DNA of 64,000 bases from Litchfieldia sinesaloumensis (GCF_900156865.1 NZ_LT732529.1:3260057-3324056); one strand, 5' to 3'. Counted from the stretch's first letter, positions 1 through 8,707 are shown. The notes: a model not told the origin generated them from the sequence alone. A program made the numbers and translations.

Positions 1-3000
1 TTGTGTAGTCATATGAGCCATGCCAGCCGGCCGTCCAACCATTCGGATTCGCCGCAACCGCTACCGACACTTCCTTATTAGGCGGAATTTTTTCACGCAG
101 CAACCTCACAAATTCCGTATAGTTCTCACGGTCAACATCTGAGACATTTTCAATATCCACATTTACCCCATCCAAGTTATATCGTGCGATGGCATCGGCA
201 ATTTGCTGAGCCGCAAGCTCTTTGTTAGCAAGCATGGCACGGCCAACATCGCGGTTCCAGTGATTACTTAAAAACGGAACGACGCGAATTCCTTGCCTGT
301 GCATCGTATCGATAAAGTTCTGGTCAACCTGGTAGGTGAGTTTCAGCGTGCCATCTGCATTTATGTCAAAATAACTTGGTGATACGATGTTTACGGCATG
401 TCCTGTTGAATTTACCGTATTAACGAACTGCTTCGTGCTACCAAAGTACATATAACCAAGGTTAACAACCTCGCTTGCCGTTATTGGCAGGCGTAAGATT
501 TGTCCCTGTGTTAGCACATCACTACGTAAATTATTCAGCGACATCAATGAATCGACTGTTGTGTTGTAGCGCTTTGCGACCGAATACAAGGTGTCACCCT
601 GCGCAACTGTGTAGGCGCTAAACGAAACATTCGTCACATCGCTTTTATTTCCAGCCTCATCCGTTTGGGTAACAGTCGCTGATGCAACCCTTGAGGCATT
701 ATCGACATACACATCGACTGAATAAAAACCACTATTATCTGCTTTTGCAATTCGCGTTACGAGTACATTTCTAGTGGAATCAAAAAGCGAAACCTCAATT
801 CTCGCATTTGCCTCAGCCTTACCGATAACCGTGTAAATGTACTGCAGGTTCTCATAACGGAAACCATTTTTCGTTGCGACCGCACTTTCAATCACTGTAT
901 CTTTTACAATTGTTGTTGCTTCAGCGATGCTTCTGTTTCCAAATCGATCGGTTTGACGCGCTTCAAAGGTTAGTGGCCCGTCCTTCAAGCCCGACAAATT
1001 AAGGTTTGCTCCAAAAGCACCGTTAACAACCTTGGTCGTTTCCCGCACTGTATTCGTGCCATCACTGATAACCATCTCAACCGTTGCGCCTTCTTCAACG
1101 CTCGAGCCCGTAATGGTAAAATTGGTCTGGTTCTCGTTGTTCACAAATGGAGGTTGATTTGTCACCACTCCTGCTGGTGCAGTTGTATCTTTTTCAAGCA
1201 TAAATTCTTGGGATTCTCCGATGTTTCCAGCATTATCAGTGCCTGTAAACGCCGCTGTTAATTCACCATCTCTTAATGTACTTAAGTCGAATATCTCCTC
1301 AAATCGACCATCGTCACCTGTCTGAACGGTTTTGGAGATCACGTTGGCCCCGTCTGTAATCTCAATCACTATAGTAGCATGTGGCTCAACTGTCCCTCGA
1401 ATTGGATACACCAACACATTATTCGAAAAAATCGGCAGTGGCGTTTCCATTCGGATCTCTGACGGGCCAACCGTATCTTTTAGTAACGTTTTCGTAACTG
1501 CTTCACTCACATTGCCGGCACGGTCAACCTGAGTCAATTCAAAGGACAACTCTCCATCTGAAAAGGAGGTAAGATTGACCGGCACTCGGTATTCACCGTT
1601 TGCATTTGTCGTAGTAGTGGTGGTCGTTTCCTGTCCATTCGGATTATAAATACGAATTTGGACCTCCGTGTTTGCCTCCGCTTTTCCAACTATCTCGTAT
1701 TCTGCTTGATTTTGACTCGTAATAAATTCATCATTTGTAAAAATCGGTGCAATTGGTGCCTGCGTATCTTTTTCGACTGTACTATTGCTTACGTTACTTG
1801 TAATTCCTGATGGGCTCGTTTGGAATGCCGTTATGGTTAGACTTGTGTCGAGCATTGTGCTCACATCAACTACAACATGGTATTCACCGTTCTCATTCGT
1901 CGTCGTTGAGGTGATGATATCAGGATTTACTCCGTCAGATACAGTAATATCTACCGTTGTACCTGGCTGTGCCGATCCAAAAATAGGATAGCTCTCCGCA
2001 TTGGTAGCATTGATAATCTCTGTATTGCTAATCACGGGAGGAGCAAGGGTTGTTTCCTTCATCAGCGTGGCCTGCTCGAGCTCACTGCGGTTTCCATGCT
2101 CGTCGATGGCACTTGCTGTGACAAAGATCTCCCCGTCGTTCAGATTACGTAGGTCAACATTTGCTGTGAACTCGCCATTTTCATTCGCAACCACATCGGC
2201 TGTTTGTTCGGGATTGACGCCATCTGAAAAAACTAGGTGTACAGTCGAACCAGAGTCCGCCATTCCTACCAGCGTGTAGTCGTTGGCATTAGCTGTCGTG
2301 ATTCGTTGGTTGGTATTAAAAACTGGCTCAGCAACGAATGTATCCTTTGATACGGTTATAGTCTGTGGTTCGGAACGGTTTTCGGCTGCGTCCGTTGTGG
2401 TGGCGGTAATTGTGACGGCTCCGTCTCTTAAACCTGTTAAATTAAGAGCACTTTGGAAACTGCCATCTTCACCTGTTCGCACAGTCGCTTCCACCGCCGG
2501 ATTAACACCATCTGTCGCCCGGACTGTAATTGTCGCATTCGGTTCAGCAATTCCTGCTATCGTATATTCAGCTACATTAGCTCCAGTAATCTCTAGTAAC
2601 TCTTGAAAACGTGGTGCTTCAACTGTGGTGTCTTTTTTTACCGTTAGCTTGGTCGTGCCACTTTCGTTTCCAGATGAGTTTACGGCTTTTGTTGTAATCG
2701 CTATTGATCCATCACGCAAACCAGCGAGGTTCACAAATCCACTATACTCTCCGGCCTCATTCGCTAGCACCTCTGTCGTGATTGGTGCATTAACTCCATC
2801 CGAAAAAGATAGATGAACGCGTGAACCGGGATCTGCATTTCCTTTTATCGGGTAGGCTGTGGCAGATTGACGATTGATGATTTGTGTACTCACCACGGTC
2901 GGTTCTGTCGGTGGAGTTGTGATTACCGGAGATACCACATCGTCTTGCCCTGGAAGAGTCAATACCTGTCCAATTGTTAAATTTGTTGATGATAGATTAT

Positions 3001-3988
3001 TGGCACTCCTTATGGAATCGACTGGTATCCCAAAACGTTGTGAAATACTATATAATGTATCGCCCGCTGCAACTGTATATGTTGTAGGTGCTTGATTTTC
3101 CTCTGGCGCCGGGCTTGGAGCGACTTCCGGTGTTGGAGGTGGAGTTGTAATCTCCGGTGTCGGCTCTGTTGGCGCAGCAACGTTTGTCCCCGGAACCTTC
3201 AACACTTGTCCAATGCTTAAGACATTTGTTGATAGATTATTTAGTAACCTTAAATTGTCAACTGTTGTCCCAAACTTTACAGAAATTCCATACAACGTAT
3301 CGCCGGCAACAACCGTGTAAGTTGTGGTTTCTGGTGTTTCCTGTACGGGCGTTGGTGCGGGAGGTTTCACAGGCTCAACTACTGGTGTAGTGGTTGTATT
3401 TTCTACCTGGCTCCCTGTCTGGAGAGGTATCCTTAGTTTCTGCCCAATGCTTAGCATGTCTGTTTTTAATTGGTTTGTGGTACGAATTTGGTCGACCGTG
3501 ACGTTATAGCGTCTTGCAATACTATAAAGCGTATCACCCGAACTTACGCTATATGTGTAAAATGGCAGTCTCAATTGTTGACCAACAAATAACATATTCG
3601 ATGAGAGTCCATTCACATTTTTAATCGAGTCTACTGAAACATTGTATTTCTTTGCGATGGAGTACAGAGTATCGCCTGCTCTCACCGTATATATGTCATT
3701 GATCGTTTGCGTTTGTCCGCTGATGGCCTGTGCTCCTGCATTCGGAACAGTGGCTCCCAGATAAAAAGTCGTAATTAGCACTGAACCCGCTAATACTTTT
3801 GCCATTCTAACCGGTATATGTGGAAATCTTTCTTTCACAAGTTGGCGAATCTGTGTATTTAAGTTCTTATTTTCATGAGTAGCATTTTCGCCTAATTCCG
3901 AAGCAAATTCTGTCATATCGGACTCCACATAGACAACTAACGTGTAATCATCCTTATTTTTCACAAGCTTATAGCCTTGAATTTCCAA
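1..3988 (-). CDS. LysM / Ig-like repeat / GH18 cell-wall protein (3' end outside window)
   Basis: The reading frame is open from a TTG start at 3988, preceded by AGGAGG, to the window edge, giving about 1329 residues. In order it has a 60-residue charged N-terminal region, a hydrophobic segment (about residues 63-80) followed by an AGA-like cleavage site, four LysM modules (cores YTVRAGDTLYS, SSGDTLYSIA, VVAGDTLYGI, AAGDTLYSI; about 3695-2945), eight Ig-like repeats of 90-95 residues ending in forms of KDT (about 2890-650), a fifth LysM (about 620-490) and the start of a GH18 domain. The GH18 signature reads DGVNVDIE, with Asn at the second Asp position, as I recall for YaaH/SleL-type spore-cortex glucosaminidases; the catalytic Glu and the Asp two residues before it are kept. 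I infer peptidoglycan or spore-cortex binding and hydrolysis. The 60 residues ahead of the hydrophobic segment are unusual for a secreted enzyme. The C-terminus cannot be judged. Confidence 0.9.
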   Translation of the reverse strand, partial: MEIQGYKLVKNKDDYTLVVYVESDMTEFASELGENATHENKNLNTQIRQLVKERFPHIPVRMAKVLAGSVLITTFYLGATVPNAGAQAISGQTQTINDIYTVRAGDTLYSIAKKYNVSVDSIKNVNGLSSNMLFVGQQLRLPFYTYSVSSGDTLYSIARRYNVTVDQIRTTNQLKTDMLSIGQKLRIPLQTGSQVENTTTTPVVEPVKPPAPTPVQETPETTTYTVVAGDTLYGISVKFGTTVDNLRLLNNLSTNVLSIGQVLKVPGTNVAAPTEPTPEITTPPPTPEVAPSPAPEENQAPTTYTVAAGDTLYSISQRFGIPVDSIRSANNLSSTNLTIGQVLTLPGQDDVVSPVITTPPTEPTVVSTQIINRQSATAYPIKGNADPGSRVHLSFSDGVNAPITTEVLANEAGEYSGFVNLAGLRDGSIAITTKAVNSSGNESGTTKLTVKKDTTVEAPRFQELLEITGANVAEYTIAGIAEPNATITVRATDGVNPAVEATVRTGEDGSFQSALNLTGLRDGAVTITATTTDAAENRSEPQTITVSKDTFVAEPVFNTNQRITTANANDYTLVGMADSGSTVHLVFSDGVNPEQTADVVANENGEFTANVDLRNLNDGEIFVTASAIDEHGNRSELEQATLMKETTLAPPVISNTEIINATNAESYPIFGSAQPGTTVDITVSDGVNPDIITSTTTNENGEYHVVVDVSTMLDTSLTITAFQTSPSGITSNVSNSTVEKDTQAPIAPIFTNDEFITSQNQAEYEIVGKAEANTEVQIRIYNPNGQETTTTTTTNANGEYRVPVNLTSFSDGELSFELTQVDRAGNVSEAVTKTLLKDTVGPSEIRMETPLPIFSNNVLVYPIRGTVEPHATIVIEITDGANVISKTVQTGDDGRFEEIFDLSTLRDGELTAAFTGTDNAGNIGESQEFMLEKDTTAPAGVVTNQPPFVNNENQTNFTITGSSVEEGATVEMVISDGTNTVRETTKVVNGAFGANLNLSGLKDGPLTFEARQTDRFGNRSIAEATTIVKDTVIESAVATKNGFRYENLQYIYTVIGKAEANARIEVSLFDSTRNVLVTRIAKADNSGFYSVDVYVDNASRVASATVTQTDEAGNKSDVTNVSFSAYTVAQGDTLYSVAKRYNTTVDSLMSLNNLRSDVLTQGQILRLPITASEVVNLGYMYFGSTKQFVNTVNSTGHAVNIVSPSYFDINADGTLKLTYQVDQNFIDTMHRQGIRVVPFLSNHWNRDVGRAMLANKELAAQQIADAIARYNLDGVNVDIENVSDVDRENYTEFVRLLREKIPPNKEVSVAVAANPNGWTAGWHGSYDYT

Positions 3989-4077
3989 TAAGAACACCTC
4001 CTCATTCGATCTTCTTGTCTTAGTTTCTCAACATCTTCCTTATTCATTCCTTATTTGGGTAATTCAACTAACACTCA

Positions 4078-4110
4078 TAAAAAAACACCCAACTACTAAA
4101 AGTCAGGTGC
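4078..4110 (-). terminator. Rho-independent terminator
   Basis: Read on the minus strand, an 8-bp stem CACCTGAC/GTTGGGTG with G-T pairs is followed by seven T. It lies downstream of the DUF1659-DUF2922 pair, after three other palindromes, and most likely ends that transcript. Confidence 0.6.
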
Positions 4111-4204
4111 TTCATTTTAAGATCTATGTTTATTTTTCATTAGTAGGATAGCCTTTATACATTGGGATAGGGTTTGCGCATTTTGACTTGTGTTATCCAC
4201 GCGG

Positions 4205-4340
4205 TATACACCTTAATGCCGTTTATGAAGAGGAGTTGAAACTCATTTCTCAGCGGTTTTCCCTTTCATACCTCTTATGAAAGAGATATACGATGAAACC
4301 CACACGAAAATCCCCTTCATACCACTCATGAAGGGGATGT
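4205..4340. repeat. Three palindromes of the CTTCAT-N7-ATGAAG family at 52/51-bp spacing
   Basis: Three stem-loops share a 7-nt loop. The arms are CTTAAT/ATGAAG (right arm at 4225), CTTTCAT/ATGAAAG (right arm at 4277) and CCCCTTCAT/ATGAAGGGG (right arm at 4328). Right-arm spacings are 52 and 51 bp. The sequence between palindromes is not conserved. The architecture matches the large array at 47673-48972. No open frame runs through them. Confidence 0.75.
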
Positions 4341-4353
4341 TGACTTATTCTAC

Positions 4354-4569
4354 TTAAAGTTGCACTTCTTCAACATTACGTTCCACTACGCGTGCTCCTT
4401 TTATTGCTACAAGCGGTCCACCAACCGTTAAAAAGGCATTAGATGCAACGATTGTATCCATTGCAGCTGAAACTGCTCCTGTATCAACAGGTTCCTTTGG
4501 ATTTTCAATTGAAACGGTTGTTGTTTTTCCATCCTCATTCGTAAATTGCATTTCGAGTGTCTTTGCCAT
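4354..4569 (-). CDS. DUF2922 family small protein
   Basis: This 71-residue protein begins MAKTLEMQF and has the family layout: a short beta-rich start (LEMQFTNEDGKTTTVSI), a central DTGAVSAAMDTIV segment and a C-terminal LVAIKGARVVER segment. It has no signal peptide or membrane segment. It follows the DUF1659 gene by about 40 bp with its own ribosome binding site (GAAAGGGGGAAT). DUF1659 and DUF2922 genes usually sit side by side in Bacillaceae, and their function is unknown. Downstream come the three palindromes and a terminator. Confidence 0.85.
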   Translation of the reverse strand: MAKTLEMQFTNEDGKTTTVSIENPKEPVDTGAVSAAMDTIVASNAFLTVGGPLVAIKGARVVERNVEEVQL

Positions 4570-4608
4570 TCGTTATTCCCCCTTTCTCCAATATATCTTT
4601 AAAAACGA

Positions 4609-4836
4609 CTAGATTTCTTCTGATAACATAAAGCTGTCATTACGCTCGATGTTGTATAGCTGTAGGTCTTGAAGACCAACGATTGCAACAGCAACTGAAT
4701 AAAGCTGATCAGCTGTTGCAGCAGGGTTAATATTGTTGTAGTTTTTGTTTTTGAAGATTTCTTTCCCCTTTTCATCAACACCGGCATCAAATACTAAACG
4801 TAACTGTGAACGTTGGATGTCTTGAATGGCTGCCAT
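4609..4836 (-). CDS. DUF1659 family small protein
   Basis: A 75-residue cytoplasmic protein (MAAIQDIQRSQLRLVFD...) containing the DUF1659 pattern of an N-terminal strand pair, a GVDEKGKEIFKNKNYNNI turn and a helix DQLYSVAVAIVGLQ. The frame can open at GTG 4845, but AGGAGG abuts that codon. ATG 4836 has correct spacing and gives the usual MA- start. It is first of a two-gene unit with the DUF2922 gene. Function unknown. Confidence 0.85.
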   Translation of the reverse strand: MAAIQDIQRSQLRLVFDAGVDEKGKEIFKNKNYNNINPAATADQLYSVAVAIVGLQDLQLYNIERNDSFMLSEEI

Positions 4837-4907
4837 GTCCATCACCTCCTTTACACCTTTGTTATAGAGAGGTGAGAGGGAAAAAGGGGCATCCCTTTAA
4901 AAAAAGG

Positions 4908-4936
4908 CAAAAAAAATACCTCCACATGGGAGGTCC
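4908..4936 (-). terminator. Rho-independent terminator upstream of the DUF1659 gene
   Basis: On the minus strand the stem ACCTCC-CATGT-GGAGGT is followed by A and eight T. It would stop minus-strand transcripts entering from about 5050, where the only candidate is a 23-codon frame, or serve as a leader element of the DUF1659 gene. Confidence 0.6.
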
Positions 4937-4982
4937 AAAAAATATATAACAAAGGGGGGGGAATACACTATACATGATGTCC

Positions 4983-5054
4983 TCATTTCTCCCAACTTAT
5001 ACATTCAAATGAAAAAATATCCACATCCTCAATAATTTCTTCAGATTGGCTCAT
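4983..5054 (-). CDS. Possible 23-residue peptide
   Basis: ATG at 5054 is preceded by AGGGATAGT and opens 23 codons (MSQSEEIIEDVDIF...) ending in TGA, about 50 bp before the minus-strand terminator at 4908-4936. The peptide is acidic and ends FECISWEK. Ribosome binding site, short frame and terminator together suggest a small transcription unit, but the length is within chance expectation and any promoter would have to overlap the divergent gene at 5091. I recognise no family. Confidence 0.25.
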   Translation of the reverse strand: MSQSEEIIEDVDIFSFECISWEK

Positions 5055-5090
5055 ACTATCCCTACATATGCATTTGTCTGAGGTGTACGT

Positions 5091-7451
5091 ATGATTTCTC
5101 TTTTTATGTCAAATCACAATATAATCTACGCCCTTTTTTCAATACTCATTGCCCTTACTGCTAGTATTGTTTGCATTGATATTGTGTTGAATCTCATTCC
5201 TAAATTACCTAAACGAGCTGGTACACTTTGGACCATTATCGCCGCAGTTACCATTAGCCTTGGAATCAAAACTGCTTATATCATTGGATTCACTGGACTC
5301 TTAGATTCAGATTCCCTACCTTTTCATATTCATGGGCTTGTCGTCTCTTTTGTGATAATCCTTATCACGAGTTTTCTTGGATTAAACCTACTCTTAAATC
5401 GAAATATCTCGTATTTTGAATCAGGTATTTTCATTACTCTTGGGAGCTGTGCAACATACTTTATACTTATCATAACTAATAAAATGCTTACCCTATCTCT
5501 CAACAACCTCTGGGTTATACTTGGGGTACTGGCGTGTCTTATTTTTAATATAGTGGGTAGCTTCCTCGTAAAAAGGGAGCTGGAAATGAGGAGTTCATCG
5601 AAAAAGAGCTGGATTGGTGTGATGTTTGGACTTTCCATCATCAGCCTCCTACTTCTTTCATTAATCGGGTTATACCAAGTTTCCCCTCATGAAATTCACT
5701 TTCATAGAGGAACGAGGTTTGCCCCGTTTCTACTATTAAACGTATTTATGTTTATGTTAATTGCTTTTGTCGGTAATTGGTACCAGAAAAAGCTACAGGC
5801 AGAACAGAGCAAATTAAAAAATCAGGAACATTATTATCGCTCCCTATATGAGTTAAATCCAAATGCCATCATTATACTGGATGTAAATGGGATTATTATC
5901 AACTTGAATCAGTCTGTGGAAAGATTAGCGCTCATGAAAGAAGCTGACATTATTGGTACTCACTATAAAAACTTCGTACCTGATCATGCTCTCTCCTTTT
6001 TGAATCAGCAGCTTGAGCGAGCCTTTTTAGGGGAGGTTGTTGAGTTTGAAACTCAAATCTACAATTCTGCTGGTGAAGTAATTGACGTGGAGATACGAAA
6101 TATTCCGATAGCGCTAGAAAACGGAATTCAGGGGATATACTGTGTCATTAAAGATGTCACAAATGAAAAAAGATATATGGAAAAGATCCAATTCATGGCC
6201 TACCATGCACCACTTACAAACTTACCAAACAAACGAAAACTCTATGATGATGTCATTGAAAATGTAAAGAAACAAATTCCTTTTAGCCTTGTCTATCTCG
6301 ACTTGAATGAATTTAAGAAGACAAATGATCTGTACGGACATTTGGCAGGTGATGCTGTGCTCATAGAGGTAGCGAATCGACTTAAAGAAAGTGACAACGA
6401 TGGAGTTGCTTATCATATTGGAGGCGATGAGTTCGCTGTTACACTTCCAGTGGTTACTCATGAACCAATATTAAAAATTGTCCAGAGAATTGCATATGAA
6501 GTTCGGCGACCAATCAACTATCATGAATTCACGCTGAAGGTTTATGCAAGCTTTGGAATTGCACGTTTTCCGTATGATACTAATAGTATCGAGGAGTTAT
6601 TACAGAAGGCAGACCTTGCGATGTACGCTTCCAAGGAACAGGAAGGACTTGATTTTGTTTTTTATAACGAGACACTGTTAAAAAAGGTTGAGGAACGCTT
6701 CCAGCTTGAGCAGGACTTAAAGAAAGCCCTCGAAAATCAAGAGTTTGAAGTGTATTATCAGCCCCAAATTGAAATCAGTACTGGAAAATTACATGGTGCT
6801 GAGGCCCTGCTGCGCTGGAATCACCCTGAAAAAGGAATGATTAGCCCGGCCTTCTTTATCCAGACACTAGAGGAAACGGGTCTGATTGTCGATGTCAGTG
6901 AGTGGGTAATTGCTCAGGCTTTGGAATCGATATGTACGTGGGTGAGGGCCGGGTATGACTTTCAACATATCTCGGTGAATGTCTCTGCAAAACACCTTGA
7001 AAAGCAGAACTTGTACCATACCATTCGGGATGCGACCAACGGTGATGATACGTTGCTTAGTCGATTAGATATTGAAATAACTGAAAGTGCTTTACTCAAT
7101 ATAGAAAAGTCAATTGAAACCGTTCAACAATTGAAGAAGCTCGGTATTAATATCAGCCTTGATGATTTTGGGACAGGCTACAGCTCCCTAAGTGTTCTAC
7201 ACCAACTACCTATCGATTGTTTAAAAATAGATCGTTCATTTATTCTCAACCTTACTGAGGAATCGAAAGTGTTAATTCGATTGATCATTCAGATGTCTAA
7301 TTACCTAAACGTTAAAGTTGTCGCCGAAGGCATTGAAACAAAGGAACAACTCGCCTTCCTGCAGGCTGAAGGTTGCGCCTACGGCCAGGGTTTCTACTTC
7401 AGCAAACCTATACCCAAAGCTGAATTCGAAGAAAAGTGGTTAAAGAAGTGA
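5091..7451 (+). CDS. Membrane PAS-GGDEF-EAL protein (cyclic-di-GMP turnover)
   Basis: This 786-residue protein has about seven hydrophobic segments in residues 8-230, resembling a divergent MHYT-type sensor (FHIHG near 78-82), then a PAS domain (about 245-355), GGDEF domain (about 365-520; GGDEF intact at 444-448) and EAL domain (about 535-775). The EAL catalytic set looks complete: EALLRW at 571, NVSAKHL, EITESAL, DDFGTGYSSL, LKIDRSF, EGIET. I infer an active phosphodiesterase. The start of GGDEF reads YHAPLTNLPNK instead of the usual HDxLTGLPNR, and the position of the inhibitory RxxD site reads KESD, so cyclase activity and feedback binding are less certain. The start is supported by GAGGTG before ATG 5091. 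The gene stands alone. Confidence 0.95.
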   Translation: MISLFMSNHNIIYALFSILIALTASIVCIDIVLNLIPKLPKRAGTLWTIIAAVTISLGIKTAYIIGFTGLLDSDSLPFHIHGLVVSFVIILITSFLGLNLLLNRNISYFESGIFITLGSCATYFILIITNKMLTLSLNNLWVILGVLACLIFNIVGSFLVKRELEMRSSSKKSWIGVMFGLSIISLLLLSLIGLYQVSPHEIHFHRGTRFAPFLLLNVFMFMLIAFVGNWYQKKLQAEQSKLKNQEHYYRSLYELNPNAIIILDVNGIIINLNQSVERLALMKEADIIGTHYKNFVPDHALSFLNQQLERAFLGEVVEFETQIYNSAGEVIDVEIRNIPIALENGIQGIYCVIKDVTNEKRYMEKIQFMAYHAPLTNLPNKRKLYDDVIENVKKQIPFSLVYLDLNEFKKTNDLYGHLAGDAVLIEVANRLKESDNDGVAYHIGGDEFAVTLPVVTHEPILKIVQRIAYEVRRPINYHEFTLKVYASFGIARFPYDTNSIEELLQKADLAMYASKEQEGLDFVFYNETLLKKVEERFQLEQDLKKALENQEFEVYYQPQIEISTGKLHGAEALLRWNHPEKGMISPAFFIQTLEETGLIVDVSEWVIAQALESICTWVRAGYDFQHISVNVSAKHLEKQNLYHTIRDATNGDDTLLSRLDIEITESALLNIEKSIETVQQLKKLGINISLDDFGTGYSSLSVLHQLPIDCLKIDRSFILNLTEESKVLIRLIIQMSNYLNVKVVAEGIETKEQLAFLQAEGCAYGQGFYFSKPIPKAEFEEKWLKK

Positions 7452-7488
7452 GGGATTCTGGTGCAGTTCTCCTGTTTCCCTCTCTCCT

Positions 7489-7605
7489 TTAAACGAAAAG
7501 CTGTGATAGAAGCTTCAACCAACCAAAAAATGCAATCCAAAGTGGTATGCTCAAGGTCGTCCCCCACACCATGCCAACCGCCAATTGATTCGTATTTTCT
7601 TCCAT
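7489..7605 (-). CDS. Possible 38-residue membrane protein
   Basis: ATG at 7605 follows AGAGGGGGCGGAGTG and opens 38 codons beginning MEENTNQLAVGMVWG. One hydrophobic span (LSIPLWIAFFGWLKLL) covers the C-terminal half, and the protein ends SQLFV. It lies between the convergent ends of the GGDEF/EAL gene and glpP. I know no family for it. The strong ribosome binding site and clear membrane helix support it; its small size argues for caution. Confidence 0.45.
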   Translation of the reverse strand: MEENTNQLAVGMVWGTTLSIPLWIAFFGWLKLLSQLFV

Positions 7606-7699
7606 CACTCCGCCCCCTCTACTCATCTTGTCTTATCTATATTATAACGGAATAATGACAGCGTTTTCATAAAAAGTCATCAACAAATTCTGCTAAATT

Positions 7700-7741
7700 A
7701 CTTCAAAAAGGGGCTTACATCCACAGTTCCCTTTTTGAAGT
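7700..7741 (-). terminator. 13-bp perfect inverted repeat spanning the glpP stop codon
   Basis: ACTTCAAAAAGGG and CCCTTTTTGAAGT form a perfect 13-bp inverted repeat, with the last codons and the TAA of glpP in the arm and loop. The T-rich 3' arm could give intrinsic termination of glpP on the minus strand, although the T run lies inside the stem. Confidence 0.45.
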
Positions 7742-8251
7742 AGTAATTGCGCTTGCACCCGCATCAAGCGCACGTTGCACATCTTCCTTTGTACGAATCA
7801 GCCCACCTGCAAGTACCGGAATATTCATTCTCTCCTTCACCTCTTGAATCATCCAAGGCATCGCACCAGGCAGGACCTCAATATAGTCAGGCTTGTTTTT
7901 TTCAATTAACTTATAACTTTTTTCAAGTGCATGGGTATCAATCAAGAACATCCGCTGAATCGCACAAACTCCCTTTTGCTTTGCTTTTTGAATCACACTT
8001 GATTTTGTCGAAATTAATCCAAATGGCTGGAATTCCTGACAAATAAATTCCGTCGCATAGTCATCACTTTTGATTCCATGTACCATATCCACATGATAGA
8101 TCATCTTTTTACCATGTTGCTTTGCTATCTTATTAATATTTTTCAATTGGGCAATATGAATTTCTGTAAATACACCAATCTCATATTTACTTTTTAAAAA
8201 ATACTCAAATTCCTTTATCGTCGTTGATGCAGGTAGAATACTCTGGTCCAA
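7715..8251 (-). CDS. glpP: Glycerol-3-phosphate-responsive antiterminator GlpP
   Basis: The 178-residue protein matches the GlpP family, with LPAST near the N-terminus, KMIYHVDMVHGI, FGLISTKSS, RMFLIDTHALEKS, PDYIEVLPGAMP, and the TIM-barrel phosphate-binding end VLAGGLI...GASAITTS. In B. subtilis GlpP binds glycerol-3-phosphate and prevents termination in the leaders of glp genes. The start is TTG 8251 after GAGGGAGAG. No glpF, glpK or glpD gene is nearby, so it would act in trans. An intrinsic terminator and a promoter-like TTGTTG/TATACT pair lie just upstream, and an inverted repeat covers its stop. Confidence 0.93.
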   Translation of the reverse strand: MDQSILPASTTIKEFEYFLKSKYEIGVFTEIHIAQLKNINKIAKQHGKKMIYHVDMVHGIKSDDYATEFICQEFQPFGLISTKSSVIQKAKQKGVCAIQRMFLIDTHALEKSYKLIEKNKPDYIEVLPGAMPWMIQEVKERMNIPVLAGGLIRTKEDVQRALDAGASAITTSKRELWM

Positions 8252-8286
8252 CGTCTCTCCCTCTTTCTCTCGTAACTATTATTACT

Positions 8287-8314
8287 AGTATACACCGATT
8301 TTTCACGACAACAA
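8287..8314 (-). promoter_or_regulatory. Candidate sigma-A promoter of glpP
   Basis: On the minus strand TTGTTG (8314-8309) and TATACT (8292-8287) are 16 bp apart, about 35 bp before the glpP start. The -35 box overlaps the T run of the terminator at 8313-8340. Confidence 0.4.
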
Positions 8315-8340
8315 AAAAAGACCTGCTCAACTAGAGCAGG
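8313..8340 (-). terminator. Intrinsic terminator upstream of glpP
   Basis: On the minus strand CCTGCTC-TAGTT-GAGCAGG is followed by TC and a run of seven T. No recognised minus-strand gene precedes it: the stretch 8341-8690 is AT-rich with frequent stops. It either ends an unrecognised short transcript or is part of a regulated glpP leader. Confidence 0.7.
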
Positions 8341-8690
8341 TAAAAGAGAAAAAAGTCTACAGGTAAATATATAGTCAAATGTAGAAAGATCATTCCCTAC
8401 ATTAACTAACAAATTCAATAAAATAACTAGTATTTTACTATAACTATATACTACCAATGTATTAGAAAAATGTATATTGGGAAAATCGATGTATTTTAAT
8501 AGCGATATTTGGTGTTTTTTTGGGGTGACTTTCCTAAAAGTGTCCCTTTTTGATGTTTTTTGTCTAAAAATGCACAAAATATTTAAATTTCTTTCTACAC
8601 CATTCTCCATTTTCCGCAACTTGGACATGCTATCATCATAGAAATAGATTCAAAAAATTCAAAATAAAAGAGATACCATGCTTGCGATTG
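8341..8690. other. AT-rich intergenic stretch, no gene seen
   Basis: Between the terminator upstream of glpP and the small gene at 8708 I see no convincing coding region. A minus-strand frame crossing the area has no ribosome binding site and a composition typical of translated AT-rich spacer. The divergent genes at both ends imply that promoters lie here. Confidence 0.5.
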
Positions 8691-8707
8691 GGGGAGGAGT
8701 GCTAAAC

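Noticed and set aside
8215-8628. 137-residue minus-strand protein upstream of glpP
   Set aside because: It contains an intrinsic terminator in its middle, overlaps the glpP start and has no ribosome binding site.
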